A DNA stretch of 12,867 nucleotides from positions 1 to 12,867 of the forward strand of contig JABCPU010001193.1 of the NCBI GenBank assembly GCA_016800925.1, in the 5' to 3' direction. A program made the translations under genes and the position numbers. Below, in pieces: positions 1 to 7,693 of this stretch. The notes under the pieces were generated by a model. That model was given only the letters and a program-made list of their open reading frames with translations, was not told where the DNA came from and searched no databases. The stretch comes from Suillus spraguei (taxonomy: Eukaryota; Basidiomycota; Agaricomycetes; Boletales; Suillaceae). Position 1 is the stretch's first letter, and each line of letters begins with the position of its first letter.

Positions 1-1103
1 ACTTGCGTAATGGTGATGGTAAATGATGGGTTTGGGACTAGTGGATCTGGTGCACTTCTTCCCTTATTCCGTCTCATGCGTTTCAAGGCAAGGTGTTGTT
101 GCATCTAAGCTGAGCTGTTGATCAGGGGAAAGAGCATACTGATGCTGGGAGATCAGGAGTGGTTCCTCGTTCGGCAATCGCAAGAAGTTCGTTAGAAGAA
201 GAGGGGGAATTATGCCGAAGTCTTTTACTAAGACTGGCGAGACAGGATCCATTGGACCAAATGATGACGGAATGGACATGGGAGGGTGAATGTGAAGTCG
301 CGAAGTCGAGGGCCGAGTGCTATTAATTCAGCAACAGGAATTCCTAACCTTTTTGCAGCTTCACACTGTTCTTCTGTACAAGGCTCATATAGCCATGCAG
401 GATGATCATGGGGACGCATGAAGTTGGTTGTTCGATGGAGATGGGGTTCGTGGAGAGGCGAGGTGGCTTGCGTTTGTTGCAGATCAGTGATGGCTTCTTC
501 GACTAAGTTTCTGGCCGCTCTAGTTTCAGCGACTGATTGCTGGATGGTTTTCGACAACCGTTGGTGAGCTGTCCGATCTCTTGGACAGCAGTGCATAAGC
601 CAGCAAGGGCGTCAACACTAGAATACATGCGAAGAAGAGGGTGCTGGAATAGGAAGTGGCGTATCTTCCTGCGGAGAGGGAGGTCGAGCAAACCTGCTCG
701 CGTTGGCCACGATGTGAATAGCTTCTTCAACATCGCTTTTAAAAGAATTGGGAAGCACACATAGTAAGAACAAATGCGTTTTTGAAGATGAAGGAGCGAT
801 GCGGTACATGATTTCTGTGGTTTCATTGGCAGTGGCTTCGATGAGGGCTGCAGTGCGATAATGTTGACGAGGAGTAGCGGGAAGGGCCTCTTTCAGTGAG
901 GATTCTTTCAATTTCAAGGGCGTGTCCTTCGCATAGAAGGGCGGCTTCAATGTAGGAAGTGTTGTCGATTTCAGTGGTAAGGGTTCCGTAGTTTTCTGCA
1001 GTGGAGTCATTGTTGGCAACGGTGACGGGGGTGATGTGCAGTGGGGAAAGACATTTGATGGTGGTAGTTGATCAAGTGCTTGCAGTTGTTGACTGAAGGA
1101 TAA
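1..1103 (-). pseudogene. Unidentified extra ORF 3' of chromovirus pol
   Basis: I do not recognise this protein. Immediately after the pol TGA, in the same frame, an open stretch starts LSFSQQLQALDQLPP and runs to a stop at about 618. It is Pro/Thr-rich and then ordered, with FKSDVEEAIHIVANASRF. A frame change near 620 leads to SSVDALAGLCTAVQEIGQLT. Another near 560 leads to LSKTIQQSVAETRAARNLVE, predicted helical and possibly coiled coil, and then EEQCEAAKRLGIPVAELIAL. Near 285 the frame changes again and stays open to about 64. Long open stretches that switch frame with no loss of protein-like composition suggest a decayed coding region of about 350 residues or more. It lies between pol and the expected 3' LTR. 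It could be an accessory ORF of the element or captured host sequence. Confidence 0.6.
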
Positions 1104-1530
1104 TCAGAGGGCGTGTTGCTTCTTATAAGCATTCAAGATTCGAGCGGAGTTCTTCAAGTTCTTTTCTGGGAGCCATTCGTTATCTCCCGATGAATATCCT
1201 TTCCAGGAAAAGATAGCGTCGGCGATTGCCGGTTCCTTTGTGAGAAAGAATTGCTTCTATTTCATATTCTTCTTCTTCTTCGATGATGTCAGGTGGTGGT
1301 TCAGGGAAGTTCGGACCGTGTACGTCGTTTCGCTATAGGATGATAAGACAGAAGCGTGGAACGTAGGATGAATTTTCCACTGCGGAGGGAGTTTGAGTGT
1401 GAACGTGATGGGTGATAAGACATCGATGATCGGGAAAGGTCCGTATCGCTTTGGCGCAAGTTTCCTTGATGGGAGTTTGAGTCTAAGATTAGCGGCAGAT
1501 AGCCAAACCTTATCTCCGATCTTCCATGGA
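1104..1530 (-). pseudogene. Integrase C-terminus: GPY/F module and chromodomain
   Basis: The GPY/F module is seen as APKRYGPFPIIDVLSP (GPFP codons at 1442-1431), followed by KLPPQWKIHPTFHASVLSSY. After an acidic linker the chromodomain begins at [20 protein letters not shown]. One frame shift later it continues [18 protein letters not shown] and ends in AYKKQHAL before TGA at 1106-1104. Tyr, Trp and Tyr occur at the positions expected for an aromatic methyl-lysine cage. In chromoviruses this domain is known to steer integration to heterochromatin, usually through H3K9 methylation. The shift at the L/S junction seems to have removed the bases for the usual two residues before W. Confidence in the fold is high; the function is inferred from the family. 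Confidence 0.87.
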
Positions 1531-1689
1531 TGTACTTATCTCCTCGGGATCGTTCGGCCATTGTTTGCATTGCAATGTTATGCAGGCGATTGCTTCTTCT
1601 CTTATCTTCTGCAGGATCGTACTCGATCTTCTGCTGCGGGGACGGATGAATCAGGGATAAGGTGAGGGATAGCGGTGGTTCGTATCCCA

Positions 1690-2380
1690 TCATCAAATAG
1701 AAGGGTGATGCATTCCTTGCATCGTGTTTTCGGTGGTTGTGGACGAATTCGGCGATTGGTAGATGTTCTACCCAATCTTCAGGTTGTTACGGCAATAGAT
1801 GCGTAGTATGTTTCAAGTTCTTGATTAGCCTTTCGTTTGACCATCAGTCTGGGTGATAAGCCGTGGATGGAGCGATGACGTAGTCGAGAAGTCGGGCAAG
1901 TTCCTTTAGAGAAGCGAGATAGGAATTGCGGCCTCGATCCGAGATGACTTTGTCATGGAGTCCAAATCGTCGGTAAACATGTTTTAAAAATAGTTTAGCA
2001 ACCCTTCGGAAGTGATGGTTTTCAAACAAGGGATAATAATTACCCCCTTCGTAAGGCCATGGTCTACCACGACCATGATACTGTCAAAGCCTCCAGAGAC
2101 AGGGAGGTCAGTGATAAGATCAACAGAGACCTGGGAAAAGGGCGAGTGCAGAGGAATATCGGGGCAAGTGGGGGTCGAACAGGATGTGTATCCGCTTTCA
2201 TTTGCTGACAAAGGGCCAACTCCGTTTTCGACCCATAGGGGTTTTTTTGAATCTTTTTTTTACCTGGGTGTCCCGCGGTAGGATGATCATGATACCTTTT
2301 CAGGATATCGGACGATGTGCCGGTGGAATATAGGCACGATTCTTAAAATAGAGGACGTTCTCCTCAATCTTCCAGTCAGA
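1690..2380 (-). pseudogene. Integrase of pol: degraded zinc-binding part and catalytic core
   Basis: Integrase joins the cDNA to chromosomal DNA. The N-terminal HHCC region (about 2340-2180) is badly broken: VLYFKNRAYIPP is readable and a CSTPTC-like remnant may stand for the CxxC pair. The catalytic core is clearer. The first Asp lies in [10 protein letters not shown], followed by [10 protein letters not shown]; the second lies in KVISDRGRN near 1935-1947. The Glu region, AYHP followed by an NERLIKNL segment, is split by a one-base deletion and a stop near 1850. C-terminal to it, HLPIAEFVHNH and ASPFYLMMGYEP match the usual gypsy integrase tail. The element cannot make a working integrase from this copy. 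Confidence 0.85.
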
Positions 2381-2569
2381 GAGTGCCGACTTCATAGGGG
2401 AAGGCACACGCCATCAAGGGCATCAGATGCTGTTTGAAGACAGGGTCGTCGAGGGGGTCAGAGGATGACAAACATCCTTCAGTCGGTGTCAATAAGACGA
2501 ACGAATAGAGCGTCAGGGAGGAGGGTCTGGTCCTCGTTATCGTCTTTGCAGAGTCAAGTCGGGCCGGCG

Positions 2570-2989
2570 AGATAGTGCATCAGGTACTGCAATTTAGTAC
2601 CTGGTGATCGATGTCGTAAATAGACAAAATCAATTGCCAACGTGCTTGGCGACGGGTAAGCTTCTGTGCACTTCTAAAGTACAGAAGGTTCTTGTGGTCG
2701 GTGAATACCAGGACGGGGTGTGGTTTCCTTCAAGATAATGACGCCATTCGTTCAATGCCCGGATTACGGCAAGGAGTTCCCGATCAAAGATCTGGTAATT
2801 GCGTTCTGCGGGTTCAAAGACTGTGAGAGATATGCACATGGGTGATAAACACCATTCTCATCAGTCTGCAAGAGAACTCCGCCAGTTGCTACGAGCGAAG
2901 CTCGGTAGCAATAGCAAATTGTCGGGAAGGATCAGGGTTACGGAGTACCGGTTGGGATGTAAAGCGTCGTTTCAGTTCTTCGAAGGTGT
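2570..2989 (-). pseudogene. RNase H domain of pol (frameshifted)
   Basis: This domain would degrade the RNA strand of the RNA:DNA hybrid. The first segment reads FAIATE where ATDAS is usual; loss of about one base there puts the catalytic Asp out of frame. After a shift the sequence reads [20 protein letters not shown]. The next frame gives [18 protein letters not shown] followed by NEWRHYLEG, containing the catalytic Glu region. A further shift gives [13 protein letters not shown], with the conserved TDHKNL. The downstream tether, where LSR is usual before integrase, is only faintly visible near 2570. It directly follows the RT connection. Confidence 0.85.
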
Positions 2990-3945
2990 CCATACATTCG
3001 GTTGACCAATCAAAGGCCTTATCTTTCTTTGTTAAATCGATAAGGGGTCGGGCGATGTCAGAATAGTGGGAAATGAACGTGCGGTAGAAGTTGCAAAAAC
3101 CGAGGAATGACCGAACATCTTTTACAGATTTCGGATTGGCCATTCGGAGATTCCCTTGGTCTTGGCGGTATCCATAGCAACTTGTCCGGGGCGAATTATC
3201 ATTCCGAGGTATTCCACTTCTTCTGCATCGAAGGTGCATTTCTCCGGTTTCAAGAACAGATGTTCTTTTCGTATTTTCATCAAAACCCGTCTTGTCCGTT
3301 CACGGTGTTCTGCCATGTTGTAGAGAAAATCAGGATATCGTCCATGTAGATAACCATCCATCCTTCATTGATTTCTGTTGGAAGGTGCGATTCATGTATG
3401 CTTGGAAAGTTGCTGGGGAATTGCAGAGGCCAAAGAACATGACGTTCGGTTCAAAGAGGCCGAATTCCGTAGTAAAAGCAGCTTTCCACCTATCATCAGG
3501 ATGGATGCGAATATTGTTATACCGGACCGGATATCCATTTTCGTAAAGAACTGTGCGTTGTGAAGCGTGCGACAAGGGAGATAGGGAGTGGGAGCGGATA
3601 GGCGTTCTTGACTGTCCAATCATTGATGTAGCGATAATCTTGACAGGGACGCAATTCTCCACTCTTCTTTCCCACAAAGAAGAAGCCACTGGCTTGGGTG
3701 ACTTCGATTCTGAGATAAACCTTTCGCAACGTTTTCATCGATAAACGTTTTGACGGCAGCGCGTTCTTTTTCGATAGCGGGTAAACCTTAGACGTGCGAG
3801 GATAAAACCGGGTTTAGTATCGATCCGATGATCATACCAGGGCGTTCAGGGGGTAGTTTGTTTAATCCGTCTTTAGCAAAGACGTCTGCAAAGTCGTGCA
3901 AATAGTCCGGGACCAATTCTTCGAAGGATTTCTTTTTCTTTTCCT
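2990..3945 (-). pseudogene. Reverse transcriptase domain of pol (frameshifted)
   Basis: The domain would copy element RNA to DNA in the particle. It opens with the conserved pre-RT segment LHDFADVFAKDGLNKLPP and runs through [16 protein letters not shown]. The fingers segment has [20 protein letters not shown]. The first catalytic aspartate is in [10 protein letters not shown] (codon near 3533-3535). Next comes MFFGLCNSPATFQAYM, then the active site YMDD at 3348-3337, intact in its own frame. It continues with EHRERTRRVL, LKPEKCTFDAEEVEYLGMII, and the connection KDVRSFLGFCNFYRTFI. The frame changes near 3700, 3520 and 3350, among other places, so no single protein is made. The motifs closely resemble those of basidiomycete chromoviruses as I know them. 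Confidence 0.9.
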
Positions 3946-4614
3946 TCTCATCCGTGGCGAATTCCTGAGCTTTGTTACTGTATTTCGAGGAGGAGAGGGG
4001 ATTGTGGAATAGTTGGGAGTTGTTCGAGTCGGGAGTTCCATCATGTGTGAGAGGTGTGTCCATGGATACTTCTTCTTATGATTCTCATGCTAACTCCATC
4101 ATATCATATTCCACAAGAAATTCTCATCTCCGAGTTTCATAGAGGAAATTTCACGTACTTCTGGCGCATGCCAGACATCTTGCATTGTGTTGAATTGGTC
4201 ATCATCCTCTGTTGGGATCAACGAGGGCACGGGTTCTTCTTCATCGGGGATTTCCTCAATTGAAGCCAGGGAGTATGTTGAAGAGTTTTCGGGGAACATA
4301 AAACTTGGATAGTTTTGGTACATTTGTATCCTGTCCAGGGATCTCTTCTTCTGCTTTTCTTTTTCCATACTTCTGTTCTTCTATTGGCCATTGCTCAATA
4401 GGTTCTTGCCAATCCCGCTCGTGGTAATTGTACACAGGGAGTAGGGTCGATGGTACTCGGAGTTTGTACTTCTGGTTTGGGGTTGTTGGGAATAGAAGGG
4501 ATTATGAGGGATCTCAGAAGTCGGGAATGTTGCCATTTCTTAGAATGACAATTGAAGGCTGAGGGCAATCCATTCTTCTTCCGATCCATATCCATATCAA
4601 CTTCTATTTCATCT
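3946..4614 (-). other. Pol linker between protease and reverse transcriptase, decayed
   Basis: This stretch encodes no domain I recognise. Short open segments in different frames are rich in Lys, Glu, Ser and Pro, which suits the poorly conserved linker of fungal gypsy polyproteins. Several frame changes and stops are present. There is no plausible plus-strand gene; the plus-strand open frames are short and lack recognisable motifs. Confidence 0.6.
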
Positions 4615-5067
4615 GATTTCGTTGTTTCGGGAAGAACTAGTGTTTCAGCAGCCCAATCTATACTTGGGTTCATTGTGCTAACCACGGAATTCCCAGAAGG
4701 ATTTGATCTCTTCTTCCTAGTTTGGTGATGTTGAATTTTCCATACATGGTTTGTTCATCAATTTTGACCACTAGGAGACAGTAGTGTGTGATTGGTCCTC
4801 CTTTGATAAGAGTTCCATCTGCTGTAGTGACTTGAAATGGTGTTTTGAGTTTTCATCGTGTGATTGATGGAGTTTCACAAACTCTTCGGAAATGAATGTT
4901 CCTGCCGCTCCTGAATCAATAACAGCGGTGGTGTCGACAGATTTTAAGCGAGTACGCGAGTGAAGGGTGATAGGGACACGAAGTTCTTTTCTTTCACCTA
5001 CAGTGCGTACAAGTCTTAGTAATACATTGGGAGAAACATACATCGAATCTTTGTTTCTCCAAGTCAA
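4615..5067 (-). pseudogene. Aspartic protease domain of pol (frameshifted)
   Basis: A retropepsin-like protease would cleave the Gag-Pol polyprotein inside the particle. The catalytic motif is visible as VIDSGAAGTFI (DSGA triad form), followed by SEEFVKLH. Around 4845 the frame shifts. The C-terminal half, read in another frame, gives TTADGTLIKGG and later the flap/helix region ending ILLGIPWLAQ. After that comes a stop and another shift at about 4680, into NPSIDWAAETL, which matches the usual N-P-x-I-D-W segment after the protease. The domain is recognisable but broken at two places at least. It follows gag directly, as expected. Confidence 0.82.
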
Positions 5068-5732
5068 AAATCCTCAACAATCCGCCTTACAGTTTCTTTG
5101 TCTTCTTCTTCTTCTTCTTTGACTTCGGTCATATTCTTCCTCTTCTGTTGTGGAGCATGACATGTCCTCATAGCTTGAAGACGATGATGGGAGTTGTCAA
5201 TGGAAACACATTGCAGCACAACGTCTCGGAATACTTCTGAGACATCTCCTAGTGCGAAAAGCTTTGTAAGGATACCCCAATTCAGGCCATCTTGGAAGAA
5301 TTGGATCTTTGTTGCATTATCGGTGATTTGAGCCTTGGCTGCAAGTGCCTCAAAGTCAGCGATATAGGTATGAAGATCTCCACTTCCTTGTTTGAGATCC
5401 CGAAGTTTCATGAGTGCGGTCCCTTTGGTATCCACTGGGTTGAAGGCTTCTTTGAAGCTTTTCATAAAATCCACCATTGTCCCATAACCAACTTTTTGTC
5501 CAGAGGTGTTGGTTGATTGAGCATGGTCAAGGAATTGCTCTTTCCAGGATTTGGCATTCCTTTCGGTCATAAAGGATGTTATGAAAATGATCTTCTGCTT
5601 GTCGGTAGTGTAAAGCTTTTCGTTGATGTCGAAGTGAAGATTGCATGACTGGATAAATTTGTGAGAATTGTCGCGATCTCCATCAAAAGCAGTTGGCTGG
5701 CTGATCTTGTATTCAAATTCTTTGGTCATCAT
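5064..5732 (-). CDS. gag: Gag capsid-like protein of the chromovirus (222 aa)
   Basis: This is the longest uninterrupted coding stretch of the element. It starts at the first of two tandem ATGs and ends at a TGA just before the protease. Gag proteins form the cytoplasmic virus-like particle that packages element RNA. Residues ~50-175 show the retrotransposon gag pattern: NAKSWKEQF, then DFMKSFKEAF, then a segment reading LRDLKQGSGDLHTYIADFE with FFQDGL further on. The C-terminus is basic and then very acidic (KEEEEED). No CCHC zinc knuckle appears before the stop or between gag and protease, although many gypsy Gags have one there; a deletion or a lineage lacking it are both possible. The protease continues in another frame, which could mean a natural -1/+1 shift or decay. 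Confidence 0.85.
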   Translation of the reverse strand: MMTKEFEYKISQPTAFDGDRDNSHKFIQSCNLHFDINEKLYTTDKQKIIFITSFMTERNAKSWKEQFLDHAQSTNTSGQKVGYGTMVDFMKSFKEAFNPVDTKGTALMKLRDLKQGSGDLHTYIADFEALAAKAQITDNATKIQFFQDGLNWGILTKLFALGDVSEVFRDVVLQCVSIDNSHHRLQAMRTCHAPQQKRKNMTEVKEEEEEDKETVRRIVEDF

Positions 5733-5932
5733 ATTTGGCGATTCGTCTGGTGAGTTATACTTTCTCAGTGCCTACACGCGCTGTCTTGCTGTCCGTTAGG
5801 GCTTGTCTTCTGTCAGAGGGCTTCTCTTGACAAACGGTTTAGCGTATGCGTATGCTAATCTGCTTATCTAAGCAATCAGGTTTCGGGGTTGAAGACTGGA
5901 TAGTCGACAATCAAAATAGGACTTTAATCTTT
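5733..5932 (-). other. Chromovirus 5' leader between LTR and gag
   Basis: These 200 nt separate the inner LTR end from the gag ATG. A tRNA primer-binding site should begin within a few bases of the LTR, usually with TGG in element orientation. The first bases here are AAAGATTAAAGTCC, and I see no convincing tRNA 3'-end complement. Either the site has decayed, the element uses an internal tRNA segment, or it is self-primed. No other gene is seen in the leader. Confidence 0.55.
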
Positions 5933-6391
5933 TGTTATGGACTGGGGTGGCGTCACCAGTGACAGTGAAAAGACACAGCCAGTCTGCTGGGAAGTTCTTA
6001 CAATGTTCAAAAGAGGACAAGGTGAAGGTACAAGGAACGCATTCCGAGTACGATCAAGGGTTCGGCCTCAAAGACAAGTCTAAGAGGTTCTACGAGAATA
6101 GAGACTAAGGCTAAGGAGTGCTTAGACTTAGAGACAATTCAAGACGACTTAGGTTGGAGACCTAAGCGAAGGAGATTCCAGGTAAAACCCAGTAAGATTA
6201 AAGTAAAGAATCTACTACAAGTACAACGTGCTTAAATAGACCAATATGTGCGCACGGACCAAGAGAGGCGTGGGAAATAAGGAAGGAAACTATAGTACAG
6301 ATGCGTTGAGCATATGAGTCAGAGTCATGTGACATGATATACACGTAAGGAAGCAAAGAGAAAATAGATAGGGGCACGTATGATTGTAACA
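5933..6391 (-). repeat. 5' LTR of the chromovirus (459 bp)
   Basis: This segment is a direct repeat of 7191-7666, matching closely along almost its whole length. In element orientation it begins TGTTACAATC and ends CATAACA, with the TG...CA ends of LTRs; the inner terminus has decayed from the GTAACA kept in the solo copy. The outer end meets KDZ coding sequence at 6392 and the inner end meets the gag leader at 5932. It is 17 bp shorter than the solo copy, mainly because a GTGTGTGCG-containing stretch near 7535-7545 is absent. It should hold the promoter and R region; a TATA-like motif is listed separately. Confidence 0.88.
6231..6238 (-). promoter_or_regulatory. TATA-like element in the 5' LTR
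   Basis: On the minus strand the sequence reads TATTTAAG, about 155 nt from the LTR's outer end and just after an ATTGG (reverse CCAAT). It is conserved in the solo LTR at 7490-7497. Its position and orientation fit the LTR promoter driving gag-pol on the minus strand. Assigned by motif only. Confidence 0.5.
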
Positions 6392-7148
6392 ACGCCTGTA
6401 AAGTTCGAGAATCGAAAGGGAAATAGCAATGGTTGGAGAATGGGGAGTAGCGCCAAGATAACCACTTAAGACCAAGGCTTTCTGCAGCAGTTTCAATAGT
6501 GGCCGCACTACGGATGTTAGCGGTCGTAACAAGTGTGTATATGTTGATGACATTGATTGAGAAATCAAAAGGACAGGCTTCACTGTCTTCAGGAGGTGGC
6601 GAATATTTCCACTTGAGGTACCCGGAGGTGAGTGTGCTGACTATTGGGGCCCAATTTGCATGAAGGCGAATGAGACGTTGGCACCATCCGCGCTGATCCT
6701 TGTATACACGCCACCTGGAGTAGTTGTAAATGAGTGACATGGGTAGATAAAAACAACATCACTTACTGACTGCTGACAATATCTCGCACAGCAAGCATGA
6801 ACGTCTCATTGTCTCTGAGGTCATCAGGGACTGTTTCCCATTGGAAGTCATCATCTACAGCACCCATGGTATCATCTGCTCCAGCGGCCGTGCCATCCAC
6901 AGGTTCGTGCTGCATGTCAGCGAGTATTGTTTGAGAGTCGGTACTCAGACCTAAAGCCAATATCAGCGCAGAGACAGAGTGCAGTGATTGACTCTCTTAC
7001 CTGAAATATTGGCTTCGTACCTTTCTTGTCGGCACCGTCGGTCCTTGACCTGCTGCGTCTGCGACAATACCTTGGATGTAAGTCGTGCAGTAGACCTAGT
7101 AGAGCTAACAACGAGTCGCACAGTGCGGGAATTCCTCGCAGGAGGCAT
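6392..7148 (-). pseudogene. KDZ transposase-family gene, 5' part, interrupted by the chromovirus
   Basis: Exon 1 (7148-7001) starts MPPARNSRTVRL. Intron 1 (7000-6951, 50 nt) has GTAAGA and TTTAG ends and a CTGAT candidate branch site. Exon 2 (6950-6767) encodes an acidic stretch and WETVPDDLRDNETFMLAVRD. Intron 2 (6766-6715, 52 nt) has GTAAGT and CCAG ends. Exon 3 starts at 6714 with WRVYKDQRGW, then LIRLHANWAPI, CPFDFSINVINIYTL, and after a one-base shift near 6480 SGYLGATPHSPTIAISLSIL and ELYRR. All three exons join in frame. This order resembles the N-terminal part of proteins from Agaricomycete KDZ (Kyakuja-Dileera-Zisupton) elements, which carry CxC cysteine clusters and a DDE-like transposase farther on. 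Those later parts are absent because the chromovirus LTR begins one base after the ELYRR codons. The family call is from memory of the motifs, not a search. Confidence 0.72.
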
Positions 7149-7190
7149 TGTCGATGGTGGGGAAGGACTCAGAAGATAGAAGGCCCTCGC

Positions 7191-7666
7191 TGTTACGAAC
7201 TGGGGTGGCGTCACCAGCGACAGTGAAAAGACACAGGCGGTCTGCTGGGAGTTCTTACAATGTTCAAAAGAGAACAAGGTGAAAGTACAAGGAACGCGTT
7301 CCGAGTACGATCAAGGGTTCAGCCTCGAAGACAAGTCTAAGAGGTATCCGCCGAGAATAGAGACTAAGGCTAAGGAGTGCTTAGACTTAGAGACGATTCA
7401 AGACGACTTAGGTTGGAGACCTAAGCGAAGGAGATTCCAGGTAAAACCCAGTAAGATTAAAGTAGGGAATCTACTACAAGTACACTGTGCTTAAATAGGC
7501 CAATATGTGCGCACAGACCAAGAAGGGTGTGAGAATGTGTGTGCGTATCCAAAGAAGGAAGGCAACTATAGTACAGATGCGTTGAGCATATGAGCCAGAG
7601 TCATGTTATGTAATATACACGGTAAATGAGGTAAGAAAATGAATAGGGGCACGTACGATTGTAACA
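7191..7666 (-). mobile_element. Solo LTR of the same chromovirus family (476 bp) with perfect target duplication
   Basis: The sequence starts TGTTACGAAC and ends GATTGTAACA, giving 6-bp inverted ends TGTTAC/GTAACA. It is flanked by the identical pentamer CTCGC at 7186-7190 and 7667-7671, the 5-bp duplication typical of gypsy integration. It matches 5933-6391 along nearly its whole length, so it is the same family. A complete target duplication with no internal region means a solo LTR, normally formed by recombination between the two LTRs of one insertion. Orientation is the same as the big element (TATA-like motif on the minus strand). The left edge is 42 bp upstream of the KDZ start codon, so it splits the KDZ upstream region. 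Confidence 0.93.
7490..7497 (-). promoter_or_regulatory. TATA-like element in the solo LTR, pointing to the KDZ gene
   Basis: TATTTAAG on the minus strand, conserved with 6231-6238. It lies about 340 nt upstream of the KDZ ATG and in the same direction, so transcription starting here would enter the KDZ coding region. This is an inference from motif and placement. Confidence 0.45.
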
Positions 7667-7669
7667 CTC

Positions 7670-7693
7670 GCTGCTGCCAGCGATGGCAGCAGC
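7670..7693. repeat. Perfect 10-bp inverted repeat with GCGA loop
   Basis: GCTGCTGCCA, a 4-nt GCGA loop, then TGGCAGCAGC. As RNA from the plus strand this would be a 10-bp stem closed by a GNRA-type tetraloop. It begins inside the solo LTR's right target duplication, so the LTR inserted at the base of this structure. It lies in the KDZ upstream region; no function is known. Confidence 0.7.

Larger units (their letters stand above)
1..6391 (-). mobile_element. Ty3/gypsy chromovirus LTR retrotransposon, decayed, 3' end off-window
   Basis: A retrotransposon read on the minus strand, with domain order LTR, leader, gag, protease, reverse transcriptase, RNase H, integrase, GPY/F, chromodomain and an extra ORF. 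PR-RT-RH-IN order defines Ty3/gypsy (Metaviridae); the GPY/F motif plus C-terminal chromodomain places it among chromoviruses. The reading frame changes many times within pol, and several domains carry stops, so the copy cannot be autonomous. The right end is the LTR end at 6391, which abuts KDZ transposase coding sequence. The 5 bases on either side of the right LTR (TCTTT and ACGCC) do not match. That is expected if this is one LTR of a full element rather than a solo LTR. The matching 3' LTR and target duplication should lie left of position 1. High confidence in the class, moderate in the exact boundaries. Confidence 0.93.

Noticed and set aside
537..3744. Several 60-90-residue plus-strand open frames across the chromovirus
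   Set aside because: They lie opposite clear minus-strand pol or ORF3 sequence and show no motifs; shadows of the true strand.
7026..7226. Plus-strand open frames opposite KDZ exon 1
   Set aside because: Arg/Ser-rich mirrors of the exon; one runs into the solo LTR. The minus strand splices cleanly into a recognised protein.
5933..7666. The two similar LTRs as the two ends of one 1.7-kb element
   Set aside because: The right copy has its own perfect CTCGC duplication on both sides, and the interval between them is an ordinary spliced KDZ gene, not retrotransposon interior.
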